Source: OLB4 sp002050165 (lineage in GTDB: Bacteria > Bacteroidota > Ignavibacteria > Tepidaquicellales > Tepidaquicellaceae). From it: a stretch of 64,000 bases of DNA. Made by a program: the position numbers and the translations under genes. The notes under the pieces are model-generated. The model was not told the DNA's origin and did no database searches. It saw only the letters and a list, made by a program, of their open reading frames with translations. Shown piece after piece: positions 9,801 to 18,416 of the stretch. The stretch lies in the NCBI GenBank assembly GCA_030263475.1, contig SZPC01000003.1:62001-126000 (forward strand), read 5' to 3'. Every line of letters starts with the position of its first letter. The stretch's first letter is position 1.

Positions 9801-11506
9801 AACCTGACATTTCCTTTTACAACAGGAACAATATTGGTAATCTGAAAATACTTGGCAACATACCTTATCAGACCAAATATCATGAATCTGATACAGGCGG
9901 TGTTAGCTTATTGATAACTCAAGACCAACCGGTTGATTTATCTGTTGATGCTAATAATTTTCAACTTGATATATTGAGTAAATTTATTCCGCTAATATCA
10001 AACCTTCGCGGTAGCATAAACGGTAAGCTCAATATTTCAGGTAATGTTTCTCAACCACAATTAACCGGCGGACTATCAGTTAGCAATGCTGTCTTCAAAT
10101 TCGATATGACAAAAATGGTTTATGGATTTGATGCCAATTTAAAATCGGAAGGACAAAAGCTGATACTGACAGATTCAAAACTGTACATTCCTGAGGATAA
10201 AGGAAAGTTCATCAATACTACCGGTTATATAGACTTAACCAATTTAAATCTGAACGATATTGATCTTGAAATGAACGGGACTGTTCAGTTGCTACAAAAG
10301 AAATACGGACCGACCGGATTCGGTATTTATGGTGATTTGTATGGTGGTAGCGGTAATCCGAAACTGAGAATTAAGGGTAATTCCGACAAAGTATTACTTT
10401 CCGGAAATCTTGTCCTTATAAATGGGAATGTAATCATGGATCCGCTTGGCGCAAGCGAACTATACGTTTACAAGTTGTTCGAAGATGATTTCGATTACTC
10501 AGTAAATATTGACACAGCATCTTATTCCGATTCAACATTTATAAACCTTATAAAATCTTTTACTGAAATCCCAGAAGATGACTTACACCAACTCGATCCG
10601 TTTACACGTTCTCTCATAGACACAAATTTATTGGCCGCCGAGGATGAAGCATCAAAGAGTAAATTTCAGGTTGATGTCAGGATTAATACTGAGCGTAATA
10701 TATATCTTAACTTCATTGTCAACAAAATGGCAAAGAATGAATTCTACGGTAATGTAAACGCCGATGTAATAGTCAGGACTACGCAGGGTGATACGCTCTC
10801 AGCATACGGAATGGTAGAACTTGGGCAAAATTCAAAGTACAGATTCTATAAAAATTTTGATGCGACAGGTTCAATTGAATTTGACGGACCGGTAGCTGAC
10901 CCTACGATGGATATAGAAGCACAATACAGGACCAGAACTTCTCAGGATGAATATGAGGTAATGATAAAAATTTCCGGGAGGCTATCGAAACTTGATCCAC
11001 CGAAATTTATTGTTTATGAAAACGGTGCAAATATTAGCGGGGCAGATCCTTCCACCGTTGCAATGTCTATTATCCTGTTTGGTACACCACAGGTTTCAGG
11101 GTCTGAAAAAAATCAAATCCTGTCTTCTATCGGCGCCAATATCGGTACAATGTTCGTTTCAGATTATGTTTCAAGTCTGATTCAGGAGGTTTTGCCTTTT
11201 ATCGTCAGTACAAATATCAACTACGTTGATTCCCGTTCAGGCAATGTGGCACAAAATACATCACTCGATGTAACTGCCGAATTTGGCGACGCAACTGTCA
11301 GGGTTGGTGGTCAGATATTCGACAATATAAACAACACGAATATTATCATTGAATATCCTTTAAACCGGTTACTCAATTTAAAGAACATTTCAAACAATCT
11401 CATCCTTCAAGTCGAACGAATTGTTGATCCATACAATTCGGGGTCAACTGCTTTAAATAATGCATCAAGAACAGGAGCGCTAATCTATTACCGAATTAAA
11501 TTTTAA
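6851..11506 (+). CDS. tamB: TamB/YtfN-like translocation and assembly module protein
   Basis: Very large inner-membrane-anchored periplasmic protein (1551 residues) of the AsmA/TamB superfamily. Such proteins form a long hydrophobic groove that bridges the two membranes and serve outer-membrane protein insertion or phospholipid transport. The N terminus has a polar, lysine-rich cytoplasmic leader (1-32) and one membrane anchor at about 37-58. Most of the rest is repetitive beta-strand sequence, and the C-terminal 350 residues match the TamB (DUF490) domain, ending in a beta-rich segment with GGQIFDNINN and EYPLNRLL. It overlaps rfaE2 by 11 bases. Its presence in an LPS-heptose operon fits an envelope role. 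An Omp85 partner candidate lies at 24793. Confidence 0.88.
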   Translation: MNDDNGNNSDTSQREGENQQPGEKKTVGKKRNFLFRVFRFAFFSTFVFLTTFAILLQTSFFKSWLLQIGLDYVNSNLVYPESRIYAKELSGTLFSGITLHDAGIMVNEDTLMKVKHFNIRYSIFKQRPENIQIKKIYLDTVGIYLTKFETSPDSLDWNINRIFKITPDTIPDTVETEFNWKFKVDEFVINNAHFRILAENKSGEPISTVAMNTIDTLNTDYLDITDFNLSLNGYYSPYLKEFEIKDLHFKTNSEFNLDSFYALGVFDRNSTIRELRLVTDRSNLDIDVASIEGINVIDGFDYDQFVKSNVKLKILADKFNMRDLAYFLPSLNFMDHELYLKLHASDNYSDLSIEQLDLKLRGSRIGFSGRLKNLDNPERLFIDVTGNDLTFDPGDTKYHLPGLNIPDYSHLGIAKVPFIKFTGEPLRFNTEFDLRTTVGNVNGSAFLDLNPVQPIYRADIRTTELNIGGIVQDESLNSNINGEFNADGRSFDYKSMNTKLVYSLRNTSFYKHDIKSSAGIVEINSGDIKLNLDVDATAVNARVEGNVNIRNLDAITYDLRGVSKRLNISSFTGDASTGSNLNFNFELKGTGIDPEKIAGNFKFNFQPSTFANLQIPSIALAADISNNGNQKSIELVSDVLDLKAKGRFNYLSLSNIITTNIDYLISHIIKGDYNFDSIDVAYGDTIENLFTGVTNITAKEIIPVTEPAEINYTLRIKNLVPVRSYLDTSLQIVADITGSLINNQNSFRMLANTNIADLKYGDSVLIARDANMILDLNTDYNNKNSMGNVYFTSDSIVTGGILLDTLKFVLNLADSNKFIISAEKDTNISIFMDGFTEFYKNRYTLFADSLNILYNNYTLRNPLTNRISFIPDTSNQRIRFDKFKISTIDNQRVELEGFYSLNDSSNVELTANNLKLTELQKIQNPRLKKNDEINGNIRRLKLFFRNNLSNPVVYAEINTDPILVGGVPFGRLDAVIDMGNGRIEPDISFYNRNNIGNLKILGNIPYQTKYHESDTGGVSLLITQDQPVDLSVDANNFQLDILSKFIPLISNLRGSINGKLNISGNVSQPQLTGGLSVSNAVFKFDMTKMVYGFDANLKSEGQKLILTDSKLYIPEDKGKFINTTGYIDLTNLNLNDIDLEMNGTVQLLQKKYGPTGFGIYGDLYGGSGNPKLRIKGNSDKVLLSGNLVLINGNVIMDPLGASELYVYKLFEDDFDYSVNIDTASYSDSTFINLIKSFTEIPEDDLHQLDPFTRSLIDTNLLAAEDEASKSKFQVDVRINTERNIYLNFIVNKMAKNEFYGNVNADVIVRTTQGDTLSAYGMVELGQNSKYRFYKNFDATGSIEFDGPVADPTMDIEAQYRTRTSQDEYEVMIKISGRLSKLDPPKFIVYENGANISGADPSTVAMSIILFGTPQVSGSEKNQILSSIGANIGTMFVSDYVSSLIQEVLPFIVSTNINYVDSRSGNVAQNTSLDVTAEFGDATVRVGGQIFDNINNTNIIIEYPLNRLLNLKNISNNLILQVERIVDPYNSGSTALNNASRTGALIYYRIKF

Positions 11507-11697
11507 AGATAATCAGCGTTAAATCTAAAATACTTTCCTATCTGAGTAATTTCAATGGCGAGGTAAAATTTAATACTCTCGTTGGGAATTCCGGAATTAA
11601 GAAAAACCTTAAACCTGAGGCACGAAAAGCTCTTGCAGAACTTATCAAAGAAGGCTTAATAAGAAAAAACGGGAAATATTATAGTATCCAACCTCCA
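11500..11697 (+). other. In-frame RNase R winged-helix domain with no standard start codon
   Basis: The frame of rnr is open from base 11500, after a TAA at 11497-11499, to the annotated ATG at 11698. Its translation reads like the N-terminal winged helix of RNase R: a KILSYL helix, a second helix ending EARKALAELIKEGLIRK, and a wing ending NGKYYSI. No ATG, GTG or TTG occurs in this stretch. Possible starts are ATT 11500, ATA 11509 or ATC 11512, next to the tamB stop at 11504-11506, or CTG 11542, which would cut into the domain. Either a rare start codon is used, the sequence has an error here, or the domain is no longer translated. Confidence 0.6.
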
Positions 11698-13503
11698 ATG
11701 GATAATCTCCCGAAAAATAATATCACAAAAATGTCTCGAAAAAAAGTTCTGACAGAGAACTCGACAAAAGGCTTAAATGTAATTAAACATGTCTCAGGGA
11801 AGTTCGTAAATAAAGGCTACTACGGCATTGTAATTCCTGATTCGAAAGAAATCAGGAGGGATATAATAATTTATCCTGATGATATAAACGGCGCTGAGAA
11901 TGGAGATAAGATATTCTGCGAGATTTTAAATCCGGGCGATATAGATTATCAGTTCAGCGACTTGAAAGGAAGAATAATAAATGTTTTCGGGAAAGCTGGA
12001 ATTCCCGATGTTGAGGTACAATCAGTTATGGCAAAATACGGCTTAACCAAAGTTTTCCCGAATGCGGTTTTGAATGAAGTAAAAAATATCGTTGAGCAAT
12101 TTGACCTTGAAGGCAGAGTTGATCTGAGAGAAAAATTAATTTTTACGATTGACCCGTTTGATGCGAAAGATTTCGATGATGCAATATCTCTTGAGAGCGA
12201 TAAGAACGGGAATTACGTTGTCGGGGTTCATATCGCTGATGTGTCATTTTTTGTTCGCAAGAATTCAGCGCTTGACAATGAAGCATTCAGGCGTGGTACG
12301 AGTGTTTACCTCGTTGATCAGGTTGTGCCTATGCTACCTGAGATAATCTCAAATGATTTGTGCTCTCTAAAACCCGGTGTTGACCGGTTAACTTTTTCAG
12401 TATTCATAACTCTTAACGAAAAATGTGAAATAATTGATTTTAAATTTTCAAAGAGCGTTATAAACAGCAAGTACAGGTTTACGTACGAGGAAGTTCAGCA
12501 AATACTCGATTCAGGTAAAGGTGTGCATGAAGAAACTTTGAGGCAAATGTACAATATTTCCAAGGCTCTCACCGATGACAGAATTAATTCCGAAAGTCTT
12601 GATTTTGATTCAAAGGAAATCAAATTCGAACTCGATAGCAAAGGCAAGGTAAAGGAAATAAAGATTAAACCCCGATTAGACTCAATGCGTATGATTGAGG
12701 AGTTCATGTTACTTGCAAATAAATGCGCAACTCTTTATGTGAGTAATCGGCAAAGAGAAACCAACATGCGGCTTCCTTTTATTTACAGGGTGCACGATGA
12801 CCCTGATCCCGATAAAATATCCGAGCTAAATAAGTTTATTGTTCAGTTTGGGTATAATTTGAATATAAGTGCCTCTAAACCTGGTAAGAAAAAGCTCAGA
12901 AAACTTTTACAATTGATTAAAGGAAAGCCTGAAGAATATATAATCAATGACCTCGCTATCAGAAGTATGGCTAAAGCTGTCTATCACGAAAAAAATACAG
13001 GACACTACGGACTGGGGTTTGATGATTATACTCACTTTACATCTCCAATCAGAAGATATCCCGATCTTGTAGTTCATCGGTTACTTGCTTATTACCTCTC
13101 GGAAAAACCAACTCAGATGCACAGAGATATTGTATATAATTTAAAAACCGTAAAAGAAATTTGTATTCATTCATCAAACAGGGAGCAAAATGCTATAGCA
13201 GCCGAAAGGGAGATAATAAAGATCAAGCAAATTGAATATATGAAAAACAAAATCGGAGGCGAATACGAAGCTGTAATTTCCGGAATTATTGATCGTGGGT
13301 TATTTGTGGAAATAATAGATATACTCGTTGAAGGATTAATACGATTTAAAGATATTGAAGGTGATTACTTTATATACGATGAAAAAAATCACTATGCGTA
13401 CGGACGCAAAACTAAAAAGATATACAGGGCAGGTGACGTTGTGAACGTAAAGTTGATTTCAGTAAATATTGAAACACGGAAATTAGAATTTATGTTGGTT
13501 TAA
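11698..13503 (+). CDS. rnr: Ribonuclease R (VacB/RNase II family)
   Basis: Processive 3'-5' exoribonuclease acting on structured RNA. From the first ATG it is 601 residues. Cold-shock-type OB domains occupy about 25-125. The RNB catalytic domain follows, with its metal-binding DAKDFDDAISLE signature at about 155. The HFTSPIRRYPDLVVHR motif lies near 445, and an S1 domain occupies about 520-600. Family members usually begin with a winged-helix domain, which is encoded in frame just upstream (11500-11697) without a canonical start codon. The true protein may therefore be about 65 residues longer. The gene follows tamB directly and its stop overlaps the convergent pepP stop. Confidence 0.95.
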   Translation: MDNLPKNNITKMSRKKVLTENSTKGLNVIKHVSGKFVNKGYYGIVIPDSKEIRRDIIIYPDDINGAENGDKIFCEILNPGDIDYQFSDLKGRIINVFGKAGIPDVEVQSVMAKYGLTKVFPNAVLNEVKNIVEQFDLEGRVDLREKLIFTIDPFDAKDFDDAISLESDKNGNYVVGVHIADVSFFVRKNSALDNEAFRRGTSVYLVDQVVPMLPEIISNDLCSLKPGVDRLTFSVFITLNEKCEIIDFKFSKSVINSKYRFTYEEVQQILDSGKGVHEETLRQMYNISKALTDDRINSESLDFDSKEIKFELDSKGKVKEIKIKPRLDSMRMIEEFMLLANKCATLYVSNRQRETNMRLPFIYRVHDDPDPDKISELNKFIVQFGYNLNISASKPGKKKLRKLLQLIKGKPEEYIINDLAIRSMAKAVYHEKNTGHYGLGFDDYTHFTSPIRRYPDLVVHRLLAYYLSEKPTQMHRDIVYNLKTVKEICIHSSNREQNAIAAEREIIKIKQIEYMKNKIGGEYEAVISGIIDRGLFVEIIDILVEGLIRFKDIEGDYFIYDEKNHYAYGRKTKKIYRAGDVVNVKLISVNIETRKLEFMLV

Positions 13504-14834
13504 CCCGCCATTAATTTTTCAATTTCATCGGGTTCTTTAACAATACCTGCGGTAAGGTTCACACATCCTGATTTATTTATCAAAATATCATCCTCTATTC
13601 TGACACCTATACCTCTGAATTGTTTAGGAACGGTTTGATCATTTTTCATAAAATATAAACCTGGTTCAATAGTAATTACTTCACCTGCTATTAATTTATC
13701 GTAGTCAACATCAGAATATTTCACATGCGGCACAGCATCGTGCACATCTAACCCAAGCCCATGACCAAGCGAGTGCATTGTATATCGTTTAATCGAATTA
13801 TTTTTTTTAATTACTCCTGCACGAAATAATTTATTCGCAATCAGACTTTCTGAAAAGGCGCTTAATTCTCTAAAATTAATTCCGGCTCGTGCTCTACTTA
13901 TACATTCCTTGTTTGCGGTAAGTACGACATCGTAAATAAATCTTTGCGCTTTATTGAATCTACCACTAACCGGGAAAGTTCGCGTAACATCAGCATTGTA
14001 CATATTAAATTCTGCACCGGAATCAATTACCATTAAATCACCGGCGGAAATTTTATCACCGTTAGTATCATAATGCAGATAGCAGGCATTATTTCCGGAG
14101 GCAACGATAGTACTATAAGCAATATCTGTCGCACCGTATGATCTATAAATTTTTTCCAGTTCAGCCTGAACCTGATATTCCATCATACCGGGTTTTATTA
14201 TTTTCAGCAATCCTGAAAATCCTTTGGAGGTTATATCTATTGCTCTTTTAATCTGGTTAACTTCAAATTCATGTTTCACTTTCCTCATAGTCCCGATAAT
14301 GAAATTGACATCACAAAATATATGACTAACGGAATGCAACCTAAGTTTATCAACAAATCCAAGCATGACTTCTCGCATTTCCGATCTTAGGTTAATAAGT
14401 TGGTCAATGTTAGTATAAAGATATCGGTATGTACGCAAATTAGTCGAGATAAATTTATCTAACAAATATATCGGCATTCCTGCTTCAACTCCGACATCCT
14501 TATTTACTTGCTCGAAGCTTGTTCGTTTACCTTCCCAACGCTCAGCGAAATCATCGCTCCCTTGAGTGAAAAGGATTTCAGACACCTTTTTCTTTCGATT
14601 CATGTAAGGAAAATCAACTGAAATATCTTCAGGAAGTATCACAAGAGCTGAATTTGGTTGGTTGAATCCCGTAAGGTAAAAAAAGTTTTTATTTTGCTTG
14701 AACCGGTGTGTTTCATCAAATGAACGTCTCTCAGGTGATGCGGAAAATATTATCGCGGCAGCATTTTTACCGATAGTTTTTCTGAATTTCATCCGTCTGG
14801 ATTTATGAAATTCCTTGTTGATTCTATTTTGCAT
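13500..14834 (-). CDS. pepP: Xaa-Pro aminopeptidase (aminopeptidase P family, M24B)
   Basis: Cytoplasmic dimetal peptidase that removes N-terminal residues preceding proline (444 residues, the usual size). The N-terminal creatinase-like domain contains FFYLTGFNQP. The C-terminal pita-bread domain supplies the metal ligands: the two Asp in IDSGAEFNMYNADVTRTFP, the His in HSLGHGLGLDVHD, Glu in ITIEPGLYF and Glu in GVRIEDDIL. The start codon shares one base with the purF stop (TAATG), so it is coupled to purF at the end of a minus-strand operon. Its stop overlaps the rnr stop of the opposite strand, leaving no room for a terminator between them. Confidence 0.93.
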   Translation of the reverse strand: MQNRINKEFHKSRRMKFRKTIGKNAAAIIFSASPERRSFDETHRFKQNKNFFYLTGFNQPNSALVILPEDISVDFPYMNRKKKVSEILFTQGSDDFAERWEGKRTSFEQVNKDVGVEAGMPIYLLDKFISTNLRTYRYLYTNIDQLINLRSEMREVMLGFVDKLRLHSVSHIFCDVNFIIGTMRKVKHEFEVNQIKRAIDITSKGFSGLLKIIKPGMMEYQVQAELEKIYRSYGATDIAYSTIVASGNNACYLHYDTNGDKISAGDLMVIDSGAEFNMYNADVTRTFPVSGRFNKAQRFIYDVVLTANKECISRARAGINFRELSAFSESLIANKLFRAGVIKKNNSIKRYTMHSLGHGLGLDVHDAVPHVKYSDVDYDKLIAGEVITIEPGLYFMKNDQTVPKQFRGIGVRIEDDILINKSGCVNLTAGIVKEPDEIEKLMAG

Positions 14835-16369
14835 TAGTCATCAAATGTTTGTTTGTCTGCAGACCTGTCATCTATTTGAATCGGATAGTTTTTTGTAAAA
14901 CAGGCGGTGCAATAATCAGTTTTTGTATCTGGATATGGAACGGCCTTGAGAAGATTTTCAACTGTTAGGTAGTCAAGCACATCAACGCCAAGATCTCTTC
15001 TGATTCCATCCACTTCGCCGTTATTTTTATTTGCTATCAATTCGTTTTCAGATGGAAAATCCATTCCATAATAACAAGGTGAAATTATTGGCGGAGATGT
15101 TATCTTCAAATGTATTTCCTTTGGATTTGCCTTTTTCACTAAATCAACCAAAAGTTTAGATGTCGTACCTCGTACAATGGAATCATCTACCATAACCACT
15201 TTCCTGTTTTCAAGAACTCCTCTGACAGTATTGAACTTTGTGCGAACTTTCAATTGCCGCTGATCCTGACCCGGCTGTATGAATGTCCTTCCGATGTAGT
15301 GGCTCCGGATTAATCCGATTTCGTGTTTAATATTTTTATTTGTTTTGACTGATTCATTGAAATACCCAAGTGTTGCGGTATTCGAAGAATCCGGAACATT
15401 TATTACAACAGTCTTTTTATCGTAAGCATCTCCGGTACTTTCCTTCTCCGGTGGTGGACTTTGATTGGAGAGATATTTTCCGAGGTTTCTTCTGACCTTA
15501 TCCACTTTTTCACCGAAAATTGTACTGTCGGGTCTGGAAAAATAAATATATTCAAAAATACAGTGCTTATATTTTTCTACACTATCAAGATTCATAGACT
15601 TTGTTTCAGTACTGCCATCAGAGTTTTTTTTGAACATGATAACCTCACCCGGGTTTACATCTCGCAGATACTCTGCATTAATAATATCAAGTGCGGTTGT
15701 TTCCGATGCCACTATATACTGTCCGTCAAGCGTGCCTATGCAAAACGGTCTAACTCCATGTGGATCGCGAATTGCGAACAGTCTATCATCTGTCATAATA
15801 CAAATTGAATAAGCGCCACGAACCTGACTGAACGCGTCAAGTATTCTATCCTCAACTTTATCGGCATTGCTTTTCGCAATAAGGTGTAAAATTATTTCAC
15901 TATCAGTCGTTGTTTGAAAAAGTGTACCCTGGTTAACAAGCATTTCCCTTAAAGTTCTCGCATTTGTAAGGTTCCCGTTATGAGAGAGTGCGAGGTTACC
16001 GAATTTATAATTTACTTTGAAGGGCTGAATGTTGCTTTTATTTTCCGACGAACCGGTAGTTGAATATCTGTTATGACCGATTGCGATATCGCCTTTAAGA
16101 ACCTCACTGAATATTGAATGTTTTTTAAAAACTTCAAGGACAAGGCCGTGCCCTTTATGAACGTTAAATCTGAATTTAGATTTATCAGGTAAATATTCTG
16201 AAGTAATAATTCCGGCAGCTTCCTGGCCGCGGTGCTGCAATGCATGCAAACCGTAATAAGTAAGTATAGCTGCATCCGGATGATTAAATACTCCGAACAC
16301 TCCGCAATTTGACCTCGCGGATTTTGGAAGTTCTGTTCTTTGAGCAGGAATTAATTTTCGGATTTCCAA
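14834..16369 (-). CDS. purF: Amidophosphoribosyltransferase
   Basis: First committed enzyme of purine synthesis: glutamine plus PRPP gives phosphoribosylamine (511 residues). A 21-residue propeptide precedes the N-terminal nucleophile Cys22 (CGVFGVF), as in the Bacillus-type enzyme. The Ntn glutaminase domain contains GLHALQHRGQEAAG. The phosphoribosyltransferase domain carries the PRPP loop VMVDDSIVRGTTS. Four cysteines at the expected places (CIFEYIYF, PCYYGMDFP and DYCTACF) indicate a [4Fe-4S] cluster of the B. subtilis kind. An extra segment near residues 300-330 is a little longer than usual. The gene starts one base after the PHP-domain gene stops. Confidence 0.96.
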   Translation of the reverse strand: MEIRKLIPAQRTELPKSARSNCGVFGVFNHPDAAILTYYGLHALQHRGQEAAGIITSEYLPDKSKFRFNVHKGHGLVLEVFKKHSIFSEVLKGDIAIGHNRYSTTGSSENKSNIQPFKVNYKFGNLALSHNGNLTNARTLREMLVNQGTLFQTTTDSEIILHLIAKSNADKVEDRILDAFSQVRGAYSICIMTDDRLFAIRDPHGVRPFCIGTLDGQYIVASETTALDIINAEYLRDVNPGEVIMFKKNSDGSTETKSMNLDSVEKYKHCIFEYIYFSRPDSTIFGEKVDKVRRNLGKYLSNQSPPPEKESTGDAYDKKTVVINVPDSSNTATLGYFNESVKTNKNIKHEIGLIRSHYIGRTFIQPGQDQRQLKVRTKFNTVRGVLENRKVVMVDDSIVRGTTSKLLVDLVKKANPKEIHLKITSPPIISPCYYGMDFPSENELIANKNNGEVDGIRRDLGVDVLDYLTVENLLKAVPYPDTKTDYCTACFTKNYPIQIDDRSADKQTFDD

Positions 16370-16370
16370 A

Positions 16371-17459
16371 TTATATCACCCTAATGTGGTTTGTAAAAAT
16401 CCACGCTCTATCACCAAGCCAGACTTCAACCCTGTAATTCCCTGGTTCATCAGTTTCCCAGACGGCTTTTTCGCTTTGAATTGAATGAACATCAATACCG
16501 TTTTTTATTAATTTTATCAATGCAACTTTTGGCAAGAGCACCTCAAACAATACTTTTGCTTCCACAGACTTTCTAAGTTCAATTACATCTCCCATAGTAT
16601 AAATATTACCACCATACCTTGCATAAAATCTGAACCCTTTCGTTTCACCATGATAGTAATTTGCGATGTAACACCTGCCTTCGGCAAGGGCTTCAATAAT
16701 TTGTCGTTTATCGTATTCAATAGTTTCATTCACTCCGGGATTAAGTTTAGATTTAAGGAGCACATTAGTCCGGATGGATTTAAATAGTACCTTGTATGGG
16801 AAGATTTCAGTTTCGTAAAGTCCCATAACATTAATTTTGTGTGCATGCGCATCAACTCCGCCGATACCGGTAACTTTCCTTTTCAGGTTTACTTCATCCC
16901 ATTTCTTAATCGTTTCAATAGGCGGAGCGACAATTGATTTCAGCGGATGCAAAAACCTTTGAAGTTTATTTGTGCTGTTCAAACCTTCAATCCATTCGCT
17001 CATGTGGTTCCAGATTTCAATACCATTAAATTCTTCGCACTCCCATGCGATCCATGGATACGGTGGATGTTCGGGGAATTGGTCTCTTTTCTCGTGTGGG
17101 TGAGCAATGAATCCGATACCACCTGCATTCTTAACATCATTTACATAATGTATAGCAGATTTTGAATTACCATATTCTCCGTTTTGAAGTTTTTCATACT
17201 TCCCAACGATTTTATCTAACCCTAAAACAAGGTAATGATTCTTATTATCCAGGTCGTTAATTTCACACCCTACAATCAACATAGAATTACCATACCATTT
17301 TTCCAAGCCTTCCTCACGAGCTTTCATCGTATTGTGATCTGTAAGAATAAAGTAATCGAGACCAGTTGCAGATGCAGCAGTTGCAATTTCCTCTACGCTA
17401 CCAGAACCGTCTGAGAAAGTAGAGTGCATGTGAATAGCACCAGTATATTCGTATAGCAA
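16371..17459 (-). CDS. PHP-domain metal-dependent phosphoesterase (CehA/McbA-like)
   Basis: Predicted metallohydrolase of 362 residues. The PHP fold shows at the N terminus: HMHSTFSDGSG (His10 and His12), then LTDHNT, and later IAHPHEKRD and GGVDAHAH. These supply a trinuclear metal site. PHP proteins of this type hydrolyse phosphoesters, but sequence does not show the substrate; a nucleotide or sugar phosphate is a guess. The C-terminal 90 residues look like an all-beta domain without recognised motifs. No signal peptide is seen. It lies between a DUF2752 gene (5-base gap) and purF (1-base gap), so it is co-transcribed with purine synthesis, though no direct link is proven. Confidence 0.8.
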   Translation of the reverse strand: MLYEYTGAIHMHSTFSDGSGSVEEIATAASATGLDYFILTDHNTMKAREEGLEKWYGNSMLIVGCEINDLDNKNHYLVLGLDKIVGKYEKLQNGEYGNSKSAIHYVNDVKNAGGIGFIAHPHEKRDQFPEHPPYPWIAWECEEFNGIEIWNHMSEWIEGLNSTNKLQRFLHPLKSIVAPPIETIKKWDEVNLKRKVTGIGGVDAHAHKINVMGLYETEIFPYKVLFKSIRTNVLLKSKLNPGVNETIEYDKRQIIEALAEGRCYIANYYHGETKGFRFYARYGGNIYTMGDVIELRKSVEAKVLFEVLLPKVALIKLIKNGIDVHSIQSEKAVWETDEPGNYRVEVWLGDRAWIFTNHIRVI

Positions 17460-17464
17460 TTTAT

Positions 17465-17914
17465 TTAGTTTGTTTGATGCCCGAAAAAAATATTAACTAA
17501 CCAAAGTAATGTTAAAATGACAAGCAATATAGTCCCGAATATTTTCCAATTTGTTATTACAATCTTTTGTCCGCTTAAAGCAAGCGCAACAACGGATGCG
17601 AAAGAAAACCCTGCAAGCGGGTAAAACACGACCGATGAAGGATTATAGTACAAGGCTCCGGACACGTCAAGATTAATCAGTGCTATTAGTGACCTCGACA
17701 ATCCACAGAACGCACAAGGAATTCCGGTTAAGTTAAGCATCACACAAGCGCTATCCGGATGAGTAAATAAACCGGTATCGTTTAAAAAATATTTAATTAA
17801 TTCAACAGACGGGTAAAGAAAATTCATAAAATTAATTAGCAAAAACGCAGCGGAAATTAAAAGAATATTTCTCGATTCACTCTTATTTGCCGGACAAACC
17901 TTAAACATTATCAT
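17465..17914 (-). CDS. DUF2752 membrane protein
   Basis: Small membrane protein of unknown function, about 149 residues from the ATG at 17914; a TTG at 17938 or an ATG at 17908 are alternative starts. There are three probable membrane segments. The family signature is present: a cysteine in ACVMLNLTG, then GIPCAFCGLSRS, followed by an amphipathic stretch ending YYNP. The CxxCGLSRS cysteines face the membrane in family models, and their role is unknown. It overlaps the preceding membrane-protein gene and belongs to a run of three such genes on this strand. Confidence 0.8.
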   Translation of the reverse strand: MIMFKVCPANKSESRNILLISAAFLLINFMNFLYPSVELIKYFLNDTGLFTHPDSACVMLNLTGIPCAFCGLSRSLIALINLDVSGALYYNPSSVVFYPLAGFSFASVVALALSGQKIVITNWKIFGTILLVILTLLWLVNIFFGHQTN

Positions 17915-18416
17915 TGTGTAAATTTTTCTTACCGACAATCAACGAATATGAAATCAAACTGCCGAACATACCAAACACGGGATAGATAATAAGATTAAGT
18001 ACAAAGGTTACTATCGAGAGAGTTGGAGAAAATCCATATTTGTCAAACTCCATCGAAAATTTCTTTATAATTTCCTCAGCTTCGGGAGTAACGGGTATTC
18101 CCATTTCAGACAGCATCTTGGTCGTTTCAACCATCGGGTTCAGATCAGAAAACATTGCGGTTAGAATAGTGAATCCCGATACGATAACTCCGGACAGCAG
18201 GCCGGATAGTAGCCCGATGAAAACCGCATCCTTGTTCGTTATATTGACGTTAAATTTTACACATTCCTTATTATAATATACCACTCCGACATAACCGCCT
18301 ATCATAATCCCGGCGCAACAAAGCAAATTAATAAAGTTCAGTAACGGTACAATTGAAATTGCAGACATGATAAACGCCCCTATAAATACTGGCAGCAATT
18401 TATTTGGATGTTGCAC
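17901..18416 (-). CDS. Membrane protein of unknown function (possibly DUF4199-like)
   Basis: 171 residues with about four hydrophobic segments: two in the first 50 residues, one near 66-88 and one near 138-162. They are separated by a soluble loop (90-125, about MVETTKMLSEMG and EEIIKKF) predicted to be helical. The two cysteines of LLCCAG lie inside a membrane segment. I do not recognise it with confidence; the pattern is like DUF4199 proteins of Bacteroidetes. Its start overlaps the end of the DUF2085 gene by 17 bases, and its own end overlaps the DUF2752 gene, so the three are surely co-translated. Confidence 0.7.
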   Translation of the reverse strand: MQHPNKLLPVFIGAFIMSAISIVPLLNFINLLCCAGIMIGGYVGVVYYNKECVKFNVNITNKDAVFIGLLSGLLSGVIVSGFTILTAMFSDLNPMVETTKMLSEMGIPVTPEAEEIIKKFSMEFDKYGFSPTLSIVTFVLNLIIYPVFGMFGSLISYSLIVGKKNLHNDNV

